Shown here: positions 12,345 to 24,540 of the stretch, piece by piece
Layout: every line of letters starts with the position of its first letter
Position numbering within the stretch: the stretch's first letter is position 1
The notes under the pieces: model-generated
Databases searched by the model: none
What the model was told of the DNA's origin: nothing
Seen by the model: only the letters and a program-made list of their open reading frames with translations
Translations under genes and position numbers: made by a program
Source: Intoshia linei
Taxonomy: Eukaryota; Orthonectida; Rhopaluridae
Direction: 5' to 3'
Assembly: GCA_001642005.1 (NCBI GenBank)
Contig: LWCA01000338.1
Location: 1 to 31,738, forward strand
DNA: 31,738 bases

Positions 12345-12481
12345 CCCTTTCCCTGTCTGAAATTTAGGTTTGAATTTACTGTTAAACTTGTATAATTTTT
12401 AAATTACCTATGTGAAAATAGAAGAATAAAATTTTTCAAATTATGCTGTGTATATTATGGAATACACAGTCAGTGAAAGGG
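12345..12481. mobile_element. piggyBac-like MITE, 137 bp
   Basis: The ends CCCTTTCCCTG and CAGTGAAAGGG are inverted and each is directly flanked by TTAA (12341-12344 and 12482-12485). A TTAA target duplication plus CCC-starting ends is diagnostic of the piggyBac superfamily. At 137 bp it has no coding capacity. Confidence 0.85.
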
Positions 12482-13164
12482 TTAAAAGCCATTAACAAAA
12501 TAAAATTTTAAAATGCTAATTTATATATTATTTGACTCGATGTTATTGACTGAGTTGAAAATTAGAAAATATTGAATATAACTAAATGTGGTGAGCCAAC
12601 ATTTTTATTTGAAAAGTTCAGTTGTAATTTTTTTTTATATTTGTATGAGAATGTTACACAAGTTGTGCCCACTTACAAACTAATTTCCAAGGAAAAGTAT
12701 TTATACTATAGAAATTCTTGAATAAACATACAAAATATACCTTAAAAATGTTTACAACACTAATGTATTGTACAAACATGTATATTTATTATGAACTTTG
12801 TAAAATTATTAATTTGATATAGTGACTTTATATGCCAACAACGATTCAAGATCTGGTATACAGATTTGATTAATAAAACTATTTTTTGAATGGTGTATAC
12901 GATTAATAAATGTCTTATTTAAAAATTTGACCAAAAAATAAACGGCATCTATGTTGATAACGGAAAAAGAAATCATAGGAATCTAACCGATTAAAATATA
13001 TGAAATCCCAACAATACATTTTTAATATTTTCAAATAAATTTAATGTTCCAACAAATTAACTATAGTCAATAAATCAAAATCAAGTTTTGGACGAAGATT
13101 AAAATGACATTTGATAAGAATTATCAAGAAATCCTTTTTCATAAAGTGTTCATTAATATTAGTA

Positions 13165-13230
13165 TGGGTAGAGTAGAGGTCAGCAGCCTTTTGCATATCG
13201 TGGGGCACTTTTTTATACAAAAAATTCAAC
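13165..13230 (+). repeat. Truncated hAT-like end
   Basis: The string gaggtcagcagccttttgc followed by atatcgtggggcac resembles a common hAT terminus (GAGGTCGGCAACCTTTTG). No opposite end was found to the right, so the element is truncated. A short minus-strand frame crossing it (13041-13229) mixes this end with flanking sequence. Confidence 0.4.
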
Positions 13231-13401
13231 GGCCCGTTTTATGAAAATGTACGCTTGATACATTTCAATTTTAATCAAAGAGAAACGGTTCTAGTACAAA
13301 ATAATAAAAACTCCAGTTCGATTTGAAAATTCTGTATTAAAATGATTATAATGAGTCCAATTTTAGTAGAAATGTTTAAAAGAAATAATTTACATACTTA
13401 C

Positions 13402-13861
13402 TCAAAGGGTCACTGGTTGTCGAGGTTTATGTGTATTGTTTATGAAATAGTACCTAATTTTCACAATAGATTTGTTGCTGACTTTTATGCTACATTTTAA
13501 TTTTGATCTTCTTTCAATTGAATTTTGTAAATGTCCGATTTCATGCTCTAAAATTTGATTTATCAATTGTAAATATAATTATTCACAAAACATTACTTAC
13601 TCCATAAAAATCAGACATAAAATTCCTTTCCCGTGTTCAATGTCGTCTACTCCAGGAAACTAACCTAATGCTTTGATTTTTAATATGTTTGAATTGAATG
13701 TATTTATGAACTGTAAAAAATAATTTATTTGGTTGTGTAAAAACTTTTGCATTTGTTTACTTCCTAATAACCAAAATAATTTCAATGCTTTTTATGCAAT
13801 ATGATCGTTTATTAAAACTTTCTAAAACATGAGTCTGCACCGCACTGGAATGGGAGGTGAA
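13402..13861 (-). CDS. Candidate exons of an unidentified small-exon gene
   Basis: Three pieces join in phase on the minus strand: 13772-13861 (acceptor attttcag), 13665-13710 (acceptor ttttttacag) and 13402-13547 (acceptor aattttag, ending TGA). Together they give 93 residues without a stop, a Lys/Ile-rich and partly coiled-coil-like chain (contains EHEIGHLQNSIERR). I do not recognise it. No start exon was found upstream. A strong GTAAGT donor directly after the TGA, and a second open piece with a GTAAGT donor at about 13593-13660, show that the splicing could be read otherwise. This may be a real gene of the small-exon style or a chance chain in AT-rich DNA. Confidence 0.3.
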
Positions 13862-15475
13862 CTGAAAATTAATGTAAATTAAAATCTGAAGGATTTGAGT
13901 TTTGTTAAAATAATTTATTGTTTAAAAATGTCTGGATATAAAATTATAACACTGAATTCAATTTAGTGGCATGCTAATTGTAATATTGGTCTCAATTATA
14001 ATTTTGAAAGTATGAACAGAGAATGTCACCCAATGTAGTTGTGTAGTACTTATTGACCACTATTATCTTTCAATTTTATGATGTTTTCAATGATGTAAAT
14101 TTTAATTTGCCTTTAATTTTACTACGACCAACCACGCACATAAATCAGTATTTAAACTGCTATTAACACGTCTTTCATTGTAATTTGTAAATAATATTTC
14201 TTTACATAAGTCTGACAGAAATTTCTACATACAATTGCTTCTCTAAAATATACATTGTTAGAAGTGTAATGATTTTCCGTGAAATTGTGTTCTGATCAAT
14301 ACTCTACTCAGAAAATCAACATTGATAAATTTTATTCACAATTGTCAATAACTTATTCGGTTCTATATTTGATTTAATTTTATCACAGTATCCTTTTCTG
14401 TATTGACTTTAATCTTACAATTTGATCGAAATAATTGAATGAACATTTATGGCAAAGAAAGTCCTTAACATTAAATTTTTGTACGTAAAATTAAAGGCAG
14501 AGCCACACATAGCTCATCCACATAAAAAATTAACAAATAACATTGTAAAGCTGCACTACAGTTGTATAGATAATGCATTATCTGTAATGTTATGTCGAAA
14601 TTTTATTTCATATATGAACTAGTGAGTAACAATTATTCGGAAACCTTAAAAATATGGGAGATAGCTGTGTTTCTTCTATGTTTGATTTGATCGCGTATAC
14701 TATTAATTCAGTCATAGCAATTTTAATAGATCATTCTATCAAATAGAATCTTCCAATCGTTTTATTTCAACAGAATTCCATCTTATACGATATAAACAAA
14801 TTATCTCGATTAGAGTAGTTTATCTTCAATTAAATTCTTCATGTATCATGCAATTATAATTACAAACTAAACATTAGTGATTTAATAAAAATCGTTTATA
14901 AACAATTATCAATTTAAATGTTAAACCGATTAATCGGAAATTCCGATTCGGAATATATTTCGATTATTATAATCGAAAATCATTTCTAATATGTGTGTTT
15001 CACCTTTTTCTGATATTTCTTTTGAAATATGTAAAGTGCTAAAACAACTAACATAAATGGACAATAATACTATTTTTTCGAATACTTTTAAATTTCGAAA
15101 TTATACTGTAAAGTTTAAATTTGTTTTCACGCATCGGGTATGATCTTATCATATAATTTTATAGAATTTGAACACCACAAGGGTAACCGATATCAAATTA
15201 CATTAATTGAATTTGCGAATTATTATTTTTATTCTAATTGTCCATAGTACATATAATAGTAAATACGAATATTATCAATATTCGTTTATTTGGAATATTT
15301 CCGTCTTCTCACATTTCGTTTGATTTTGTAATAAAATGGAATTATAGTCAGATCCAAGTATACATTAATTGCAAATTAAAAAAATATATTTATACATTAT
15401 AAATGTATTTACATTGTTAATATATTATGTATTAAAATAATATAAGCCTTTATTATAAAATGATAAATTCGATTT
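13862..15475. other. Non-coding stretch with a dyad cluster
   Basis: No gene supported. The only structured part I see is the cluster of three perfect dyads at 14926-14978, listed separately. Confidence 0.4.
14926..14978. promoter_or_regulatory. Cluster of three perfect dyads
   Basis: Within 53 bp lie CCGATTAATCGG (14926-14937), ATTCCGA-t-TCGGAAT (14940-14954) and TTTCGATTAT-t-ATAATCGAAA (14958-14978). All carry a GATT/AATC-type core, as homeodomain-like binding sites often do. The regulatory role is an inference from symmetry and spacing only. Confidence 0.35.
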
Positions 15476-15780
15476 AAATTGAATGTGTTCTTGATAAAAA
15501 CAATTTTGCTACCTATTAATATATACAGTATTCTCTATAACTCGCCATTCTTTGGATTTAGAAAAAGTTGTCGAGATAGAGAATTTAAAACTATTGAAAC
15601 ATTATCGGTTAAATTGCAATAAAATGTAAATTGTAAAATTTAATACAAAATAAGTTAACTTATTTTGAAAATAGTTTTAGAACTTTTAGTTTATATTTTA
15701 AATTAATGGCGAGTAGTGGAGAGAATACTGTATATATTAATAGGTAGCAAAATTGTTTTTATCAAGAAAACATTCAATTT
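15476..15780. repeat. Long inverted repeat around a pogo-like MITE
   Basis: The left arm (15476-15549) and right arm (15705-15780) are inverted copies of about 75 bp. Outside the inner MITE, about 50 bp per side are near-perfect (ttgataaaaacaattttgct then acctattaatata). Removing the MITE and one TA would leave a palindrome with no spacer. Confidence 0.75.
15526..15730. mobile_element. pogo/Tc1-type MITE, 205 bp
   Basis: The ends are CAGTATTCTC...ACTCGCCATT and AATGGCGAG...GAGAATACTG, flanked by TA on both sides (15524-15525, 15731-15732). TA duplication and CAGT ends are typical of Tc1/mariner/pogo elements. It has no coding capacity. Confidence 0.7.
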
Positions 15781-16125
15781 TCGAGGATAACGCTAAAATG
15801 TTGATATTATTTTTTTCTAATTATGATTTGAATTAGTATTTAATGAAGAATTATAACTGCAAAACAAATGTTATTGTTTTATAAAGATGTATTCATGATA
15901 TGGTTTTTGATCTCGACGAATAGTAAAGTTTTAAAAACCATCAAGTTGTAAAAAGTTTAAAATAATCTCACTAATTAGTGATCAGTAAATTATTAATCAT
16001 AATCTGAAAAGTTTTTTATCATGCTGTATTGCCTTATTTTATAAGATTTAAATTTCAAATATGTAATATATTGCCATAAAATATTAAGTAGACTCAATTA
16101 AAACAGTATACTGCAGCATTTAACC

Positions 16126-16899
16126 CAGGGGTGGCCAACGTATTGTGTCATTGGAGGTAGCGCATTGTCAATTTTGATGAACTAAAATTTAAATTGTGGG
16201 ACAATTGAAAATTTTAACATTTTCTTTTAGTTATCCGAGGTAGTGGAGAAATAACTTGAAACGAATCTACTGAAAAATCTGTTCAGCTTATATTGGTTAA
16301 TCTTAATTGATTTGATCATTGATTTATGGGAATTTTAATAATTTCTTTCACTTAATCATTAAGTCTTAATTAATGATTTGTTATATTTCTTGAAGAACAT
16401 TATGCTCTCATTGACGCATTTAAATCCAAATATTGAAAAACTGGAAAGATCCGTGTCCATTCAAACGATCGTAAAATCAAATGATCATAGTTAATATTAA
16501 TTTTAATATATGATAATATTTGATCGTAGATCTACAGACCAAAATTAAAACTGAAATATTAAGATACCATATTATACCTACAAACCATATTACACAAAAA
16601 TTAGAAATATTCTATGGTGTTAACACCAGAGAATATTTTTTTATCCAATTCAATTATAAATTCTAATATTAGTATATTTTTACGATATTTTGATTTACGA
16701 TCATTTGATTTACTATCTTTTGATAGTGCGCCGAAAGATCCACTCCACAGTATATTTTTATATTGTAAAAAAATTGAAATAGTTTATATTTTTATACATA
16801 TAAATTTTATTAGTAGCCGGACTTTTGCAAAAATTTTTGGCGCTACTGAGATCGCTGATAAAAATGTGCGCATGGTATGTAAAAGGTTGGCCACCCCTG
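16126..16899. mobile_element. hAT MITE with intact target duplication, 774 bp
   Basis: Terminal inverted repeats of 14 bp are identical (CAGGGGTGGCCAAC at the left, its complement at the right), and the 8-bp duplication atttaacc flanks both sides (16118-16125, 16900-16907). The intact ends suggest a fairly recent insertion. There is no transposase; the 100-codon plus-strand frame at 16614-16916 runs out through the right terminus and is not a gene. Confidence 0.9.
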
Positions 16900-17429
16900 A
16901 TTTAACCGGTATTTGAAATGAATTATGTGAATACGATTTGGAAATACCCTAATTTTTTTACCTGTCAATACATAAAAAATCGTGCAATTTTATATATGAT
17001 TCGTTACTTTGTGTGGTTAGTTTTTTAACATATAAATTATTATTTTTGTTAACTCTTTAACCCACAATATTACACAAACAAAACTTAATTCATAATTATT
17101 ATTATAATTCATAATAACATTTTGAAATTTTACTCAACTTTAACCTTTAAATCTACCTTTTTTAGTCAAATAATAGAAAATTATAATCCAGCAATATAAT
17201 TGTTACACAAAGATGATCAAGACGATTTGATGTAGGGATAAATATTATCTTTGTTTATTATTTCTCCAATAATTTTGAATTGTTGATTAATATAATTGTG
17301 CCTATTTGTAAACATCTAAAAGTCCACACTGTACAATTAACTAAATTACGTAAAAAATTGGATATACGCAGTTCCCAGTTTTCTTTTGAATAGAGTGTCG
17401 AATCGACGCTGTCTAGTTACACCTTATAC

Positions 17430-17809
17430 CAGTGATTCTTAATCGGTGCGCCATGATTAGAGTTCAAGTGCACCGCAACTAAATTTGAGTTTAGTTTATA
17501 TTTTAAAAAAATGGTGTCAACTTTTACATTAACATTATTTGATGAACATTTTTGGATTTATATAAAATAATATAGTGAACGCCAAAAATAGCAAAATTTA
17601 CATCAAATATTCTTTACTAAATTTAAGTTTACTAACAGTAAATAAAAGTATTTTTTTATTATTTTGATTTTATATTTTTATTATTATTTTTCCTAACTAT
17701 TTGCACTTTTTCTAAAATTGATCTTTTTTTCTTATCAAAATTTAAGGTGTACCAAATTTTTATTTTTTTATCTGGTGCGCCCTAAAGTAAAAAAGGTTAA
17801 GAAACACTG
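17430..17809. mobile_element. hAT-like MITE, 380 bp, eroded
   Basis: The left end CAGTGATTCTTAATC and right end (minus strand) CAGTGTTTCTTAACC are near-identical, each followed inside by a GGTGCGCC or GGGCGCACC block. The flanks ccttatac and tataatac agree at 5 of 8 positions, fitting a decayed 8-bp duplication. Confidence 0.7.
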
Positions 17810-17832
17810 TATAATACAGTACGAAAAGAGGC

Positions 17833-18082
17833 AACCTACCAATCTCAAGTTCACCCGAAAATGAAAAATAGTTATTGCAAACTATGAATAGCGTCATATA
17901 GCCCTAGCCATATATACAAGTCTCTTGTGCTTGACATTTTAAATTTAATAAACAAAAGTGTTCACAATGATATTCTACAATTTATTTATGTAATACTCTG
18001 TTTGAAAAAATCAGGCTCCCATTTTACCAAAATTTTTTCGAGAGTCCTCGAAAAGAGGTCTCGAGTACGGTAGGTTCGGCAT
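17833..18082. repeat. Dispersed repeat (ctcgaggccaccc family), fullest copy
   Basis: Inverted ends: caacctaccaatctcaag at the left and ctcgagtacggtaggttcgg at the right. The interior shares tgaatagcgtcatata with the copies at about 2810 and 9530, suggesting a small DNA-transposon family. Confidence 0.55.
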
Positions 18083-18330
18083 TGACTATGAGTTACGCTT
18101 GAATGAAAATAATATAAAAAACAAATTTAAATTAAGTTCATATTAACAAATAAAAATTAATTTACAAAACAAGTTTTGGCTGATATAATTTGCGATACAA
18201 ATTATATATGTGAGCAATAAAATTTACTCATATTTGAGTATTTTGGAGTTTTACAAGCTCAAGTTTTACACTGACAACAATAATGATCATATCCCAATAT
18301 AGACCATTTGAATTTATGTGATGTATAAAG

Positions 18331-18339
18331 TATATATGT

Positions 18340-18368
<29 letters not shown>
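18331..18368. repeat. (TA)n microsatellite
   Basis: An almost pure TA run with two TATG interruptions near its left side. It lies about 590 bp before the start codon of the PHD-TFIIS-SPOC gene. Confidence 0.9.
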
Positions 18369-18371
<3 letters not shown>

Positions 18372-18954
18372 TATATTTTTTATTAGAACCTACTTTATAA
18401 GTCGATGCCTTTTAAGTTTTTATCTAGAAAAATTAAATCGGTTGATGTCTACCCCCACAAATGTAATAATTGTAATTCATACAAAAATGTTAACATAATT
18501 ATAATTTTATTTTATTTATAATAAACTTTGGGTTGGTTGGTATGGTTGTAACTCTTTTGATGGGTTTACCATGTTTTGTGGTCCATTCTGTTTTTTTTTA
18601 ATTCTGTTCTAGCTAATTTATTTTGGTTTTCAATGATGTTTGATTTCCTCATAATTTATCCCAAAAACTATAGATAAAGTTAATTATAAACTCAATATAA
18701 ATTTCGTTAAAATCAAAATAAATTTGCTAGAGTTTAATTAAAAAAAACAAAAAATATACAAAACCCAAAAGGATAACCATCCTTGATTCAAACCGTGTAA
18801 ATACAAACCGTTGAGTCATTTAAATATGATAATATTGATATATAATATATTTTTATAGAAATAATAGAATATGAATCAGCCTAAATTGAACTCTAAAAAT
18901 GTAATATAATGGTAATCAATAATAATTTTTCTATAGAAAGATCTGTCGGAAATC

Positions 18955-21900
18955 ATGGCTGAAGCTAACAATTTGGAGAATTTCAACTACGGGAAAAAGG
19001 TAATTTTAATTTTGTAATTTTTTTGATAAAATTAAATTTAGTTAAATGCACCTGACAGAAAGTTCATGTATAATACACCAAAAATAAAACACGGTAGTAA
19101 CCCTCGAAACAGCCGACTGGGTATATTATAAATAAATATATCAATATTGTTATCAAAATATACAAAGTACCTTTGATTCGTTTTGATTTCTATTTAGATA
19201 AGGATAGCAGCGAAGAAAGTATGAATGATGTTGACGATGATGCTAGATATCAACAATTATATTGCATCTGTCGATCACCGTATAATAATAGGTAATATTG
19301 AATTAAGTTTAAATTATTTTTAAACAACTACAAATATTTATAGATTCATGATAAGATGCGACACTTGTAAAGAGTGGTTTCATGGAAATTGTGTAAATGT
19401 ATCTCCGGAAATGGGTCATCAAATGGAAATTAACAATACTGCTTGGTATTGTCAATCTTGCCAAGGTATTTAATTTTTGGTTGTTTATAGACATTTTTTA
19501 GATAGGCATCCATGGGTAGACAAAAATGTGATGGAGTGGAAAGATTCTCCCACTGACTATGGATTTAAAAAGAAGGTTATTTAAAAATTAATTGTATTAA
19601 TGAATTACTTAGATATGCTATGCTGAGGGTTGTAATAATTCTGTAAACAATAAAAATTCCCATTATTGCAATAATGCTTGTGTAAGGATATACATTTCTC
19701 AAAAACTTAAAATTTTGGACCAGTATCGCAAAAAAACAAACGATAAATATGGAAGAGACGTATTTTTCTTTGTTTTTGTATATATTCTTGTTTAGGACAC
19801 ATATAAAAACATGGCAGATGAACCAGTCAACATGTTTGATCCCGTTAGTGGAAACATTTTAACTGGTAACTCGGCTCCTCTGCGTAAAAATTTGATTCTT
19901 TGGATGTTAGCTCACCAAAATTATGAAATTTACATTTCTGAAGATATTAAAGGTTATTTACCAAAATTTTCAAAATATATTACCAGGTAGGATTACCAAA
20001 TGTTTAAATTTCTCTTTTTTCTTATGAATATTTTTAATTTCACCTACACATAAAATTTTTTACTCCTTAGTACTAATCATTGAATTTGAAATTTTATTAT
20101 AGACTTGTTTAAATATTAAACTTTTAGATCAAATAAAATCTGAAAATGATAATAAAGATATTGTGAAAAATAATGTGAAATTTACTTCCTCTAGTTCCAT
20201 TCAAATTGCTTCTAGAGTTCCCAATTCTTTTCAAATTAAAGCTCGACAAGTTTTTAAAAAAATATTGAAAAAATGGTAATTATTTTTATTACATTACTAA
20301 TTTATATATCTATATATATTATCAGTGATAATATATATTCAGTACCAATTTAATAAATATTTAAAAATACTAATTATTTATCAATAATTAACGGAATATT
20401 TCAGATGAATTTTACCAATATTTGCAAAACATTGTAATAGATATAAAAATGATAATAACAAAGTTGTAGTTTTAATCTAAAATATTTTGATATGCTTTTT
20501 TAATTAAAATAAATACGATCGGTCAACTTAATTAAAATACTTTTTGTGTTTATTTTAAATTATCTTTTTTAGAATTTAAAAATATTTATTCTAAGCCAGT
20601 TTGTCTGATTTCCTATAATTTAATTCTGCATTTTAATATATTCAGTACTTATTTTGATCAAAACAAGTCATAAAATGGATTAATGTTATATATTGCATAG
20701 AATATGTACAACTGTGAAATGTACACATTCCACGGACAAGTTGTAGAATCTATACATTATATGGGTAAGTCGTAGAATCTGTAAAATTTTGATTTATATT
20801 TTAATTTTGGGTTTTTAGGAAATTTTTTTTGAACCAAATATTTGAAAGGGGTTTTTAGGATTTTTTTTGAACCACACTTTGAAGAGGGTTTTTAAGATTT
20901 TTTTTGAGCAGAACTTTAAGGGTGGTTTTTTTTAAAAATTTTTTCGAATTAAATTTGAAGGTTTGAGTTTTTAGGAAATTTTTTTGGAACCAATCTTAAA
21001 AACCAAATTCTAATCTTGAAAGTATGGCTCAAAAAAAATTCTAAAAAACCCCTTTGAAAGTGTATAAATAATAATAATTATAATAAGAAAGAAAGCCCAT
21101 ATAATGTGTACATTTCACAGTTTTACACATTCTATACCAGTGGTTCCCAAATGGGGGCCTACAGAGTCTGAGGGGGGCCGCAGATTTAAGAAAAATTTTA
21201 AAATTTAATTAGAATCGTTAACATTAATTTGATTTAGTATTTAATATTTAATTAATATATTCTTGAAATTCAGATTAATTTTGGATTATAATAAATTTAA
21301 ATGTTATTAACCCTTACGATACAATAACACTTATATAAACAAAAAGAACAATCATAACTTTACAATTGTTTGTATGCTAGGCCCTAGTAACTAGGGTGTC
21401 AACTATATTAAAGTATGATTTATAACTAAAATAAAACCAGTAATATTAATATTAAAAGATAACATTTTTTTAATTGCTGTTATACTAATATAATAAACAT
21501 ATTCACTATGCTGGGCTAATTTATGTCTCAATTATATCTCTAAAAAACGCGATAAGAATTAAAAACTTCTGTAAAAAATATCAGGCCCAAATTTCTCATT
21601 GAGAAGGAAAAATAAATTTTTTCATTAAAAAATTTATGTTTTTAATATTAGAAACGTAATTTTTTAATTAAAAATCAAATTATTTTTAATTTTTTCAAGG
21701 CGGGGAAAATAATCTTTACGAGAATTAATTAAAAATTAAAAATTTAGCTCTGAAAGCAATAGTTTAATGTTGAACGATGAAGAAATAAAGAATTATGCCA
21801 TGTGTTTAGAAAGGGCGTTATTTGATTATTGTGGTGAAGTAAATTCTTCCTATAAATCGAAATATGAAGCTATCTGTGATGTTTTTGAAAATTGTATCAA

Positions 21901-24491
21901 TCAAGACCAAGTAATTTTTATATTTTGCACATTGTATAATTTACTCTCATGAGTGGGTTAAAAATTTTGTTTCGATATTTTATAAATATCTCTTTTTATA
22001 GTAACTAAATGTGTTTCTATTTTTGTTTTGTTGGATATACAAATTCTAATGTATTTTATTTTTACAAATATATTTCAGTTATGAGATTCCAGAAATAGTA
22101 ATTTATAACGGAATATTTTTTAATTTAAAGTTTTTACGTGTTCTAAATTTTTAAAATAATTTAAATGTATAGCGATTGCCTTTTTAAAAAATTTGGATAC
22201 GCTGGGTTCGGATCTGTAATGATTAACCCGGTGATAATAACTATTTTTTTTATAATTTGAATTTTTAGAATTTGGCATATAAGTTATTAATGTCTGAAAT
22301 GACATGTTCCAAGATTGTTGAACAATCCTTGTACCAATTGAGAAGCCAAGCACATAAAAATGATTCTATCAATTCAAAAAATTCATTTGATACGACAAAA
22401 AACCACGGATATCATGTTTACGATGCAAACTGTAATATTTGTAATTCAAATACTAAACAAGTTATGCCGAGTATGGACGTTTTAAAGAGGGATGATTTTA
22501 TGACACACATTGATTCAATTGGAAATTGGGGTGTGGATTCTGTTTCCTGGAGAAGTAGTATCATGATGGAAAGTAATCCCATGTTTGTTGTGGAAGCTTT
22601 TTTGATTACAAAAACCGCGGTACAGTTGGATCATTATGGGACAAATTTTTTTAAAACTTTTCCAAATACAATTCAGATGGAAAAGAGTATATCGATGAAT
22701 GATTTCGAAAAAAGTTTAAGTAATGTTGTAATAGATAAAAATTGGGTTGTTTACGTGTATGCAATAATCAATGAAAATTCTGGACCTTATTATGAAAACG
22801 TGTTTAATGATTTGTTTAATACCAAAAAATGTGCTTTAATTAATAATTTTCAAATGCCATTAAGACACATGTACGTCTTTTCACAGAAAACGAAATTGTT
22901 TTGCAATTCAATTAAAAAAATTAATGAATTGATTGACATAAAATATCCAACTAAAAGCGTTATGGTTGCAGTTCTAATTGAACCTAGAGAACCTCAAAAT
23001 ATGCCACCGCAGCCGCAAGTAAGTGTGACTCAAGTAAAACCAAATACTGATAATGTCGAAACAAATAAAAAAAAAATTTTGCTTCAACAAAAGGAATTGT
23101 TACAAAAGTTGAACGAGCGAATTAAACAAGAAGAAGAACTTATCAAAGCGGGTGCATTGATTAACCAATATAACAATAAATCTGATAAATTAGACAATAC
23201 AAATATTATGATTGACCCAGTTACTAAGAAGGCTAGCTTGTCTAGTGATATTTTGAACTTTCTGAATCACGTTAATCAAGCTGACGATCGACCGGTTCCT
23301 GTTGCAGTTAATAATAGTTTTATACCAGAAAATGTAGAATATCAAATTAATCCAAATTTTCATGCTCCTCAGAACGACCAATTTCATCAAAATATGGATA
23401 ATTATCACAGACCGCAAATTCGAATGAATGTATTGCCGATTGAACATTATCGAGAACCTCCAGGAATTCAGAGAAAGATGCAATTTAAAAATCCTCCCAT
23501 TATGAGACACCCAAACCCACCCATTTCGTTTAGACCTCGTGAAATGCATTCTCAAATTGATGAACAATGTAATAATGGTCCTACAGTAAACCAAGAATTT
23601 AACAGACATAACTTTTCGAGTAATAGGGGGTACAATTCAAATTTTCATCGTTCCAATGAACATGTACACGAAAACGTTCAAATACATCAAATCAATTCGA
23701 CTCTAATTGACAATCCAAAATTTCGAAATGGTTCAAATTTTAGTTTTGCTGAACGCATTATTAACCAATCTGACGCCAATTTAAATACCCCGCAGTTTAG
23801 AAGTGAGACTAAGTTTGATCGAAATTTTAAAAACGATAGAAAAAATGATGATGAACCAGTTCAATACAATCGTTACAATGAAAGACGAAACGACTCAATC
23901 AATGACGATAGAGATAGACATCGACGTGATAGTTTTAAAAGAACGCGAATCATTTCGCCTATTAGAGAATCTCATAATGAGGGACGAAAAATTAGAGGCG
24001 ACCGAGACAAGGACAAGGTCAAGGATGACGATAAAAAACGCAATAAAAGTAGAGATAAAGACGGGAGATCTAGAGATAAGGATAATAGAGTTGAAAAGGA
24101 AAGAAGCCGTAAAAGATCTATTGATAGAAGAGATCGAAATAAGTCTCCACGAAAACATAAATCACCTAAAACTGATACTGATGATAGATACAAAAAATCT
24201 CGATTTTCTCAAAGAAAGTCTCCATTTAAAAGTCATAGAGGGTATTCTCCAATTGATCGAAATATAAATGCGAGTAACAATCAAATTACACATAGAAGTT
24301 CACAAAGTTTTAATAATCTTGATAAACGCTCGTTTATGGAACCACGACGAAATAACGATATTTCACGGCCCAGAGGCTTGTTACCTACCCCGGAATTACT
24401 TCCAAATGTTCAAAGTCAACATTTTAGTGTTTCTAAACCTCAGACATTCAAAAATGATTTTGCTCCCAAAGATGTTGATAGAAGAATTTGA
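18955..24491 (+). CDS. PHD-TFIIS-SPOC protein of the DIDO1/PHF3/pps family
   Basis: Family members bind H3K4me3 and the RNA polymerase II C-terminal domain in the nucleus and tune elongation or splicing. Nine exons: 18955-18999, 19203-19291, 19344-19465, 19502-19575, 19613-19759, 19796-19952, 20128-20275, 21748-21910 and 22269-24491, in frame, 1055 residues. The PHD finger is at aa 36-84 with all C4HC3 ligands and W56 of the methyl-lysine cage. A second cysteine set (C112, C117, C129, C133) follows, then the conserved linker FDPVSGNILTGNSAP. The TFIIS central domain is at about aa 240-340 (SYKSKYEA). The SPOC domain is at about aa 409-553 (VSWRSSIMME to VMVAVLIEPRE), a coiled coil at about 582-612, and an Arg/Asp/Ser-rich tail at 851-976. 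Exon 2 needs the second of two acceptors (ttagataag|GAT); the nearer one breaks the frame, so a microexon is the alternative. In exon 6 the in-frame donor is aaag|gttatt. An acceptor just before the ATG (tctatag, 18936) implies an untranslated 5' exon or leader splicing. Confidence 0.92.
20697..21135. mobile_element. MITE with 33-bp inverted ends in intron 7 of the PHD-TFIIS-SPOC gene
   Basis: The left end (20697-20729, containing actgtgaaatgtacacatt) and right end (21103-21135) are inverted copies over 33 bp with two mismatches. Between them lies a tandem array, listed separately, and an inverted partner of the array unit near 21005-21060 (ctcaaaaaaaattctaaaaa). No target duplication is clear, so the superfamily cannot be named. 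Confidence 0.75.
20808..20993 (+). repeat. Tandem array, about 38-43 bp units
   Basis: Four to five degenerate copies of a unit like gggtttttaggattttttttgaaccacactttgaa lie side by side. An inverted copy follows at about 21005-21060. Confidence 0.75.
21136..21190 (+). repeat. Solo hAT-like left end
   Basis: The string cagtggttcccaaatggggg followed by cctacagag...ggggggccgcag is a typical hAT terminus. It directly abuts the right end of the MITE at 20697-21135. No matching right end was found in this intron. Confidence 0.45.
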
Positions 24492-24512
24492 TGTAACTTG
24501 TAAAAAGGATTC

Positions 24513-24540
24513 AATAAAATTAAATATTTATTTATTTATT
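24513..24540. terminator. Poly(A) signals of a second convergent pair
   Basis: AATAAA on plus (24513-24518) follows the stop of the PHD-TFIIS-SPOC gene (24491). On minus, repeated AATAAA (tttatt at about 24528-24540) overlaps the stop of the saposin-like gene (24532). Only 40 bp separate the two stop codons. Confidence 0.65.

Noticed and set aside
13041-13229. 62-codon minus frame
   Set aside because: Half of it is the translated hAT-like end at about 13165-13230; no convincing splice partner was found.
13593-13660. Open piece with GTAAGT donor (starts FPGVDDIEHGKG)
   Set aside because: No acceptor downstream continues its frame, whereas skipping it joins the neighbours in phase.
16614-16916. 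100-codon plus frame
   Set aside because: Lies within the hAT MITE at 16126-16899 and reads out through its terminus and target duplication.
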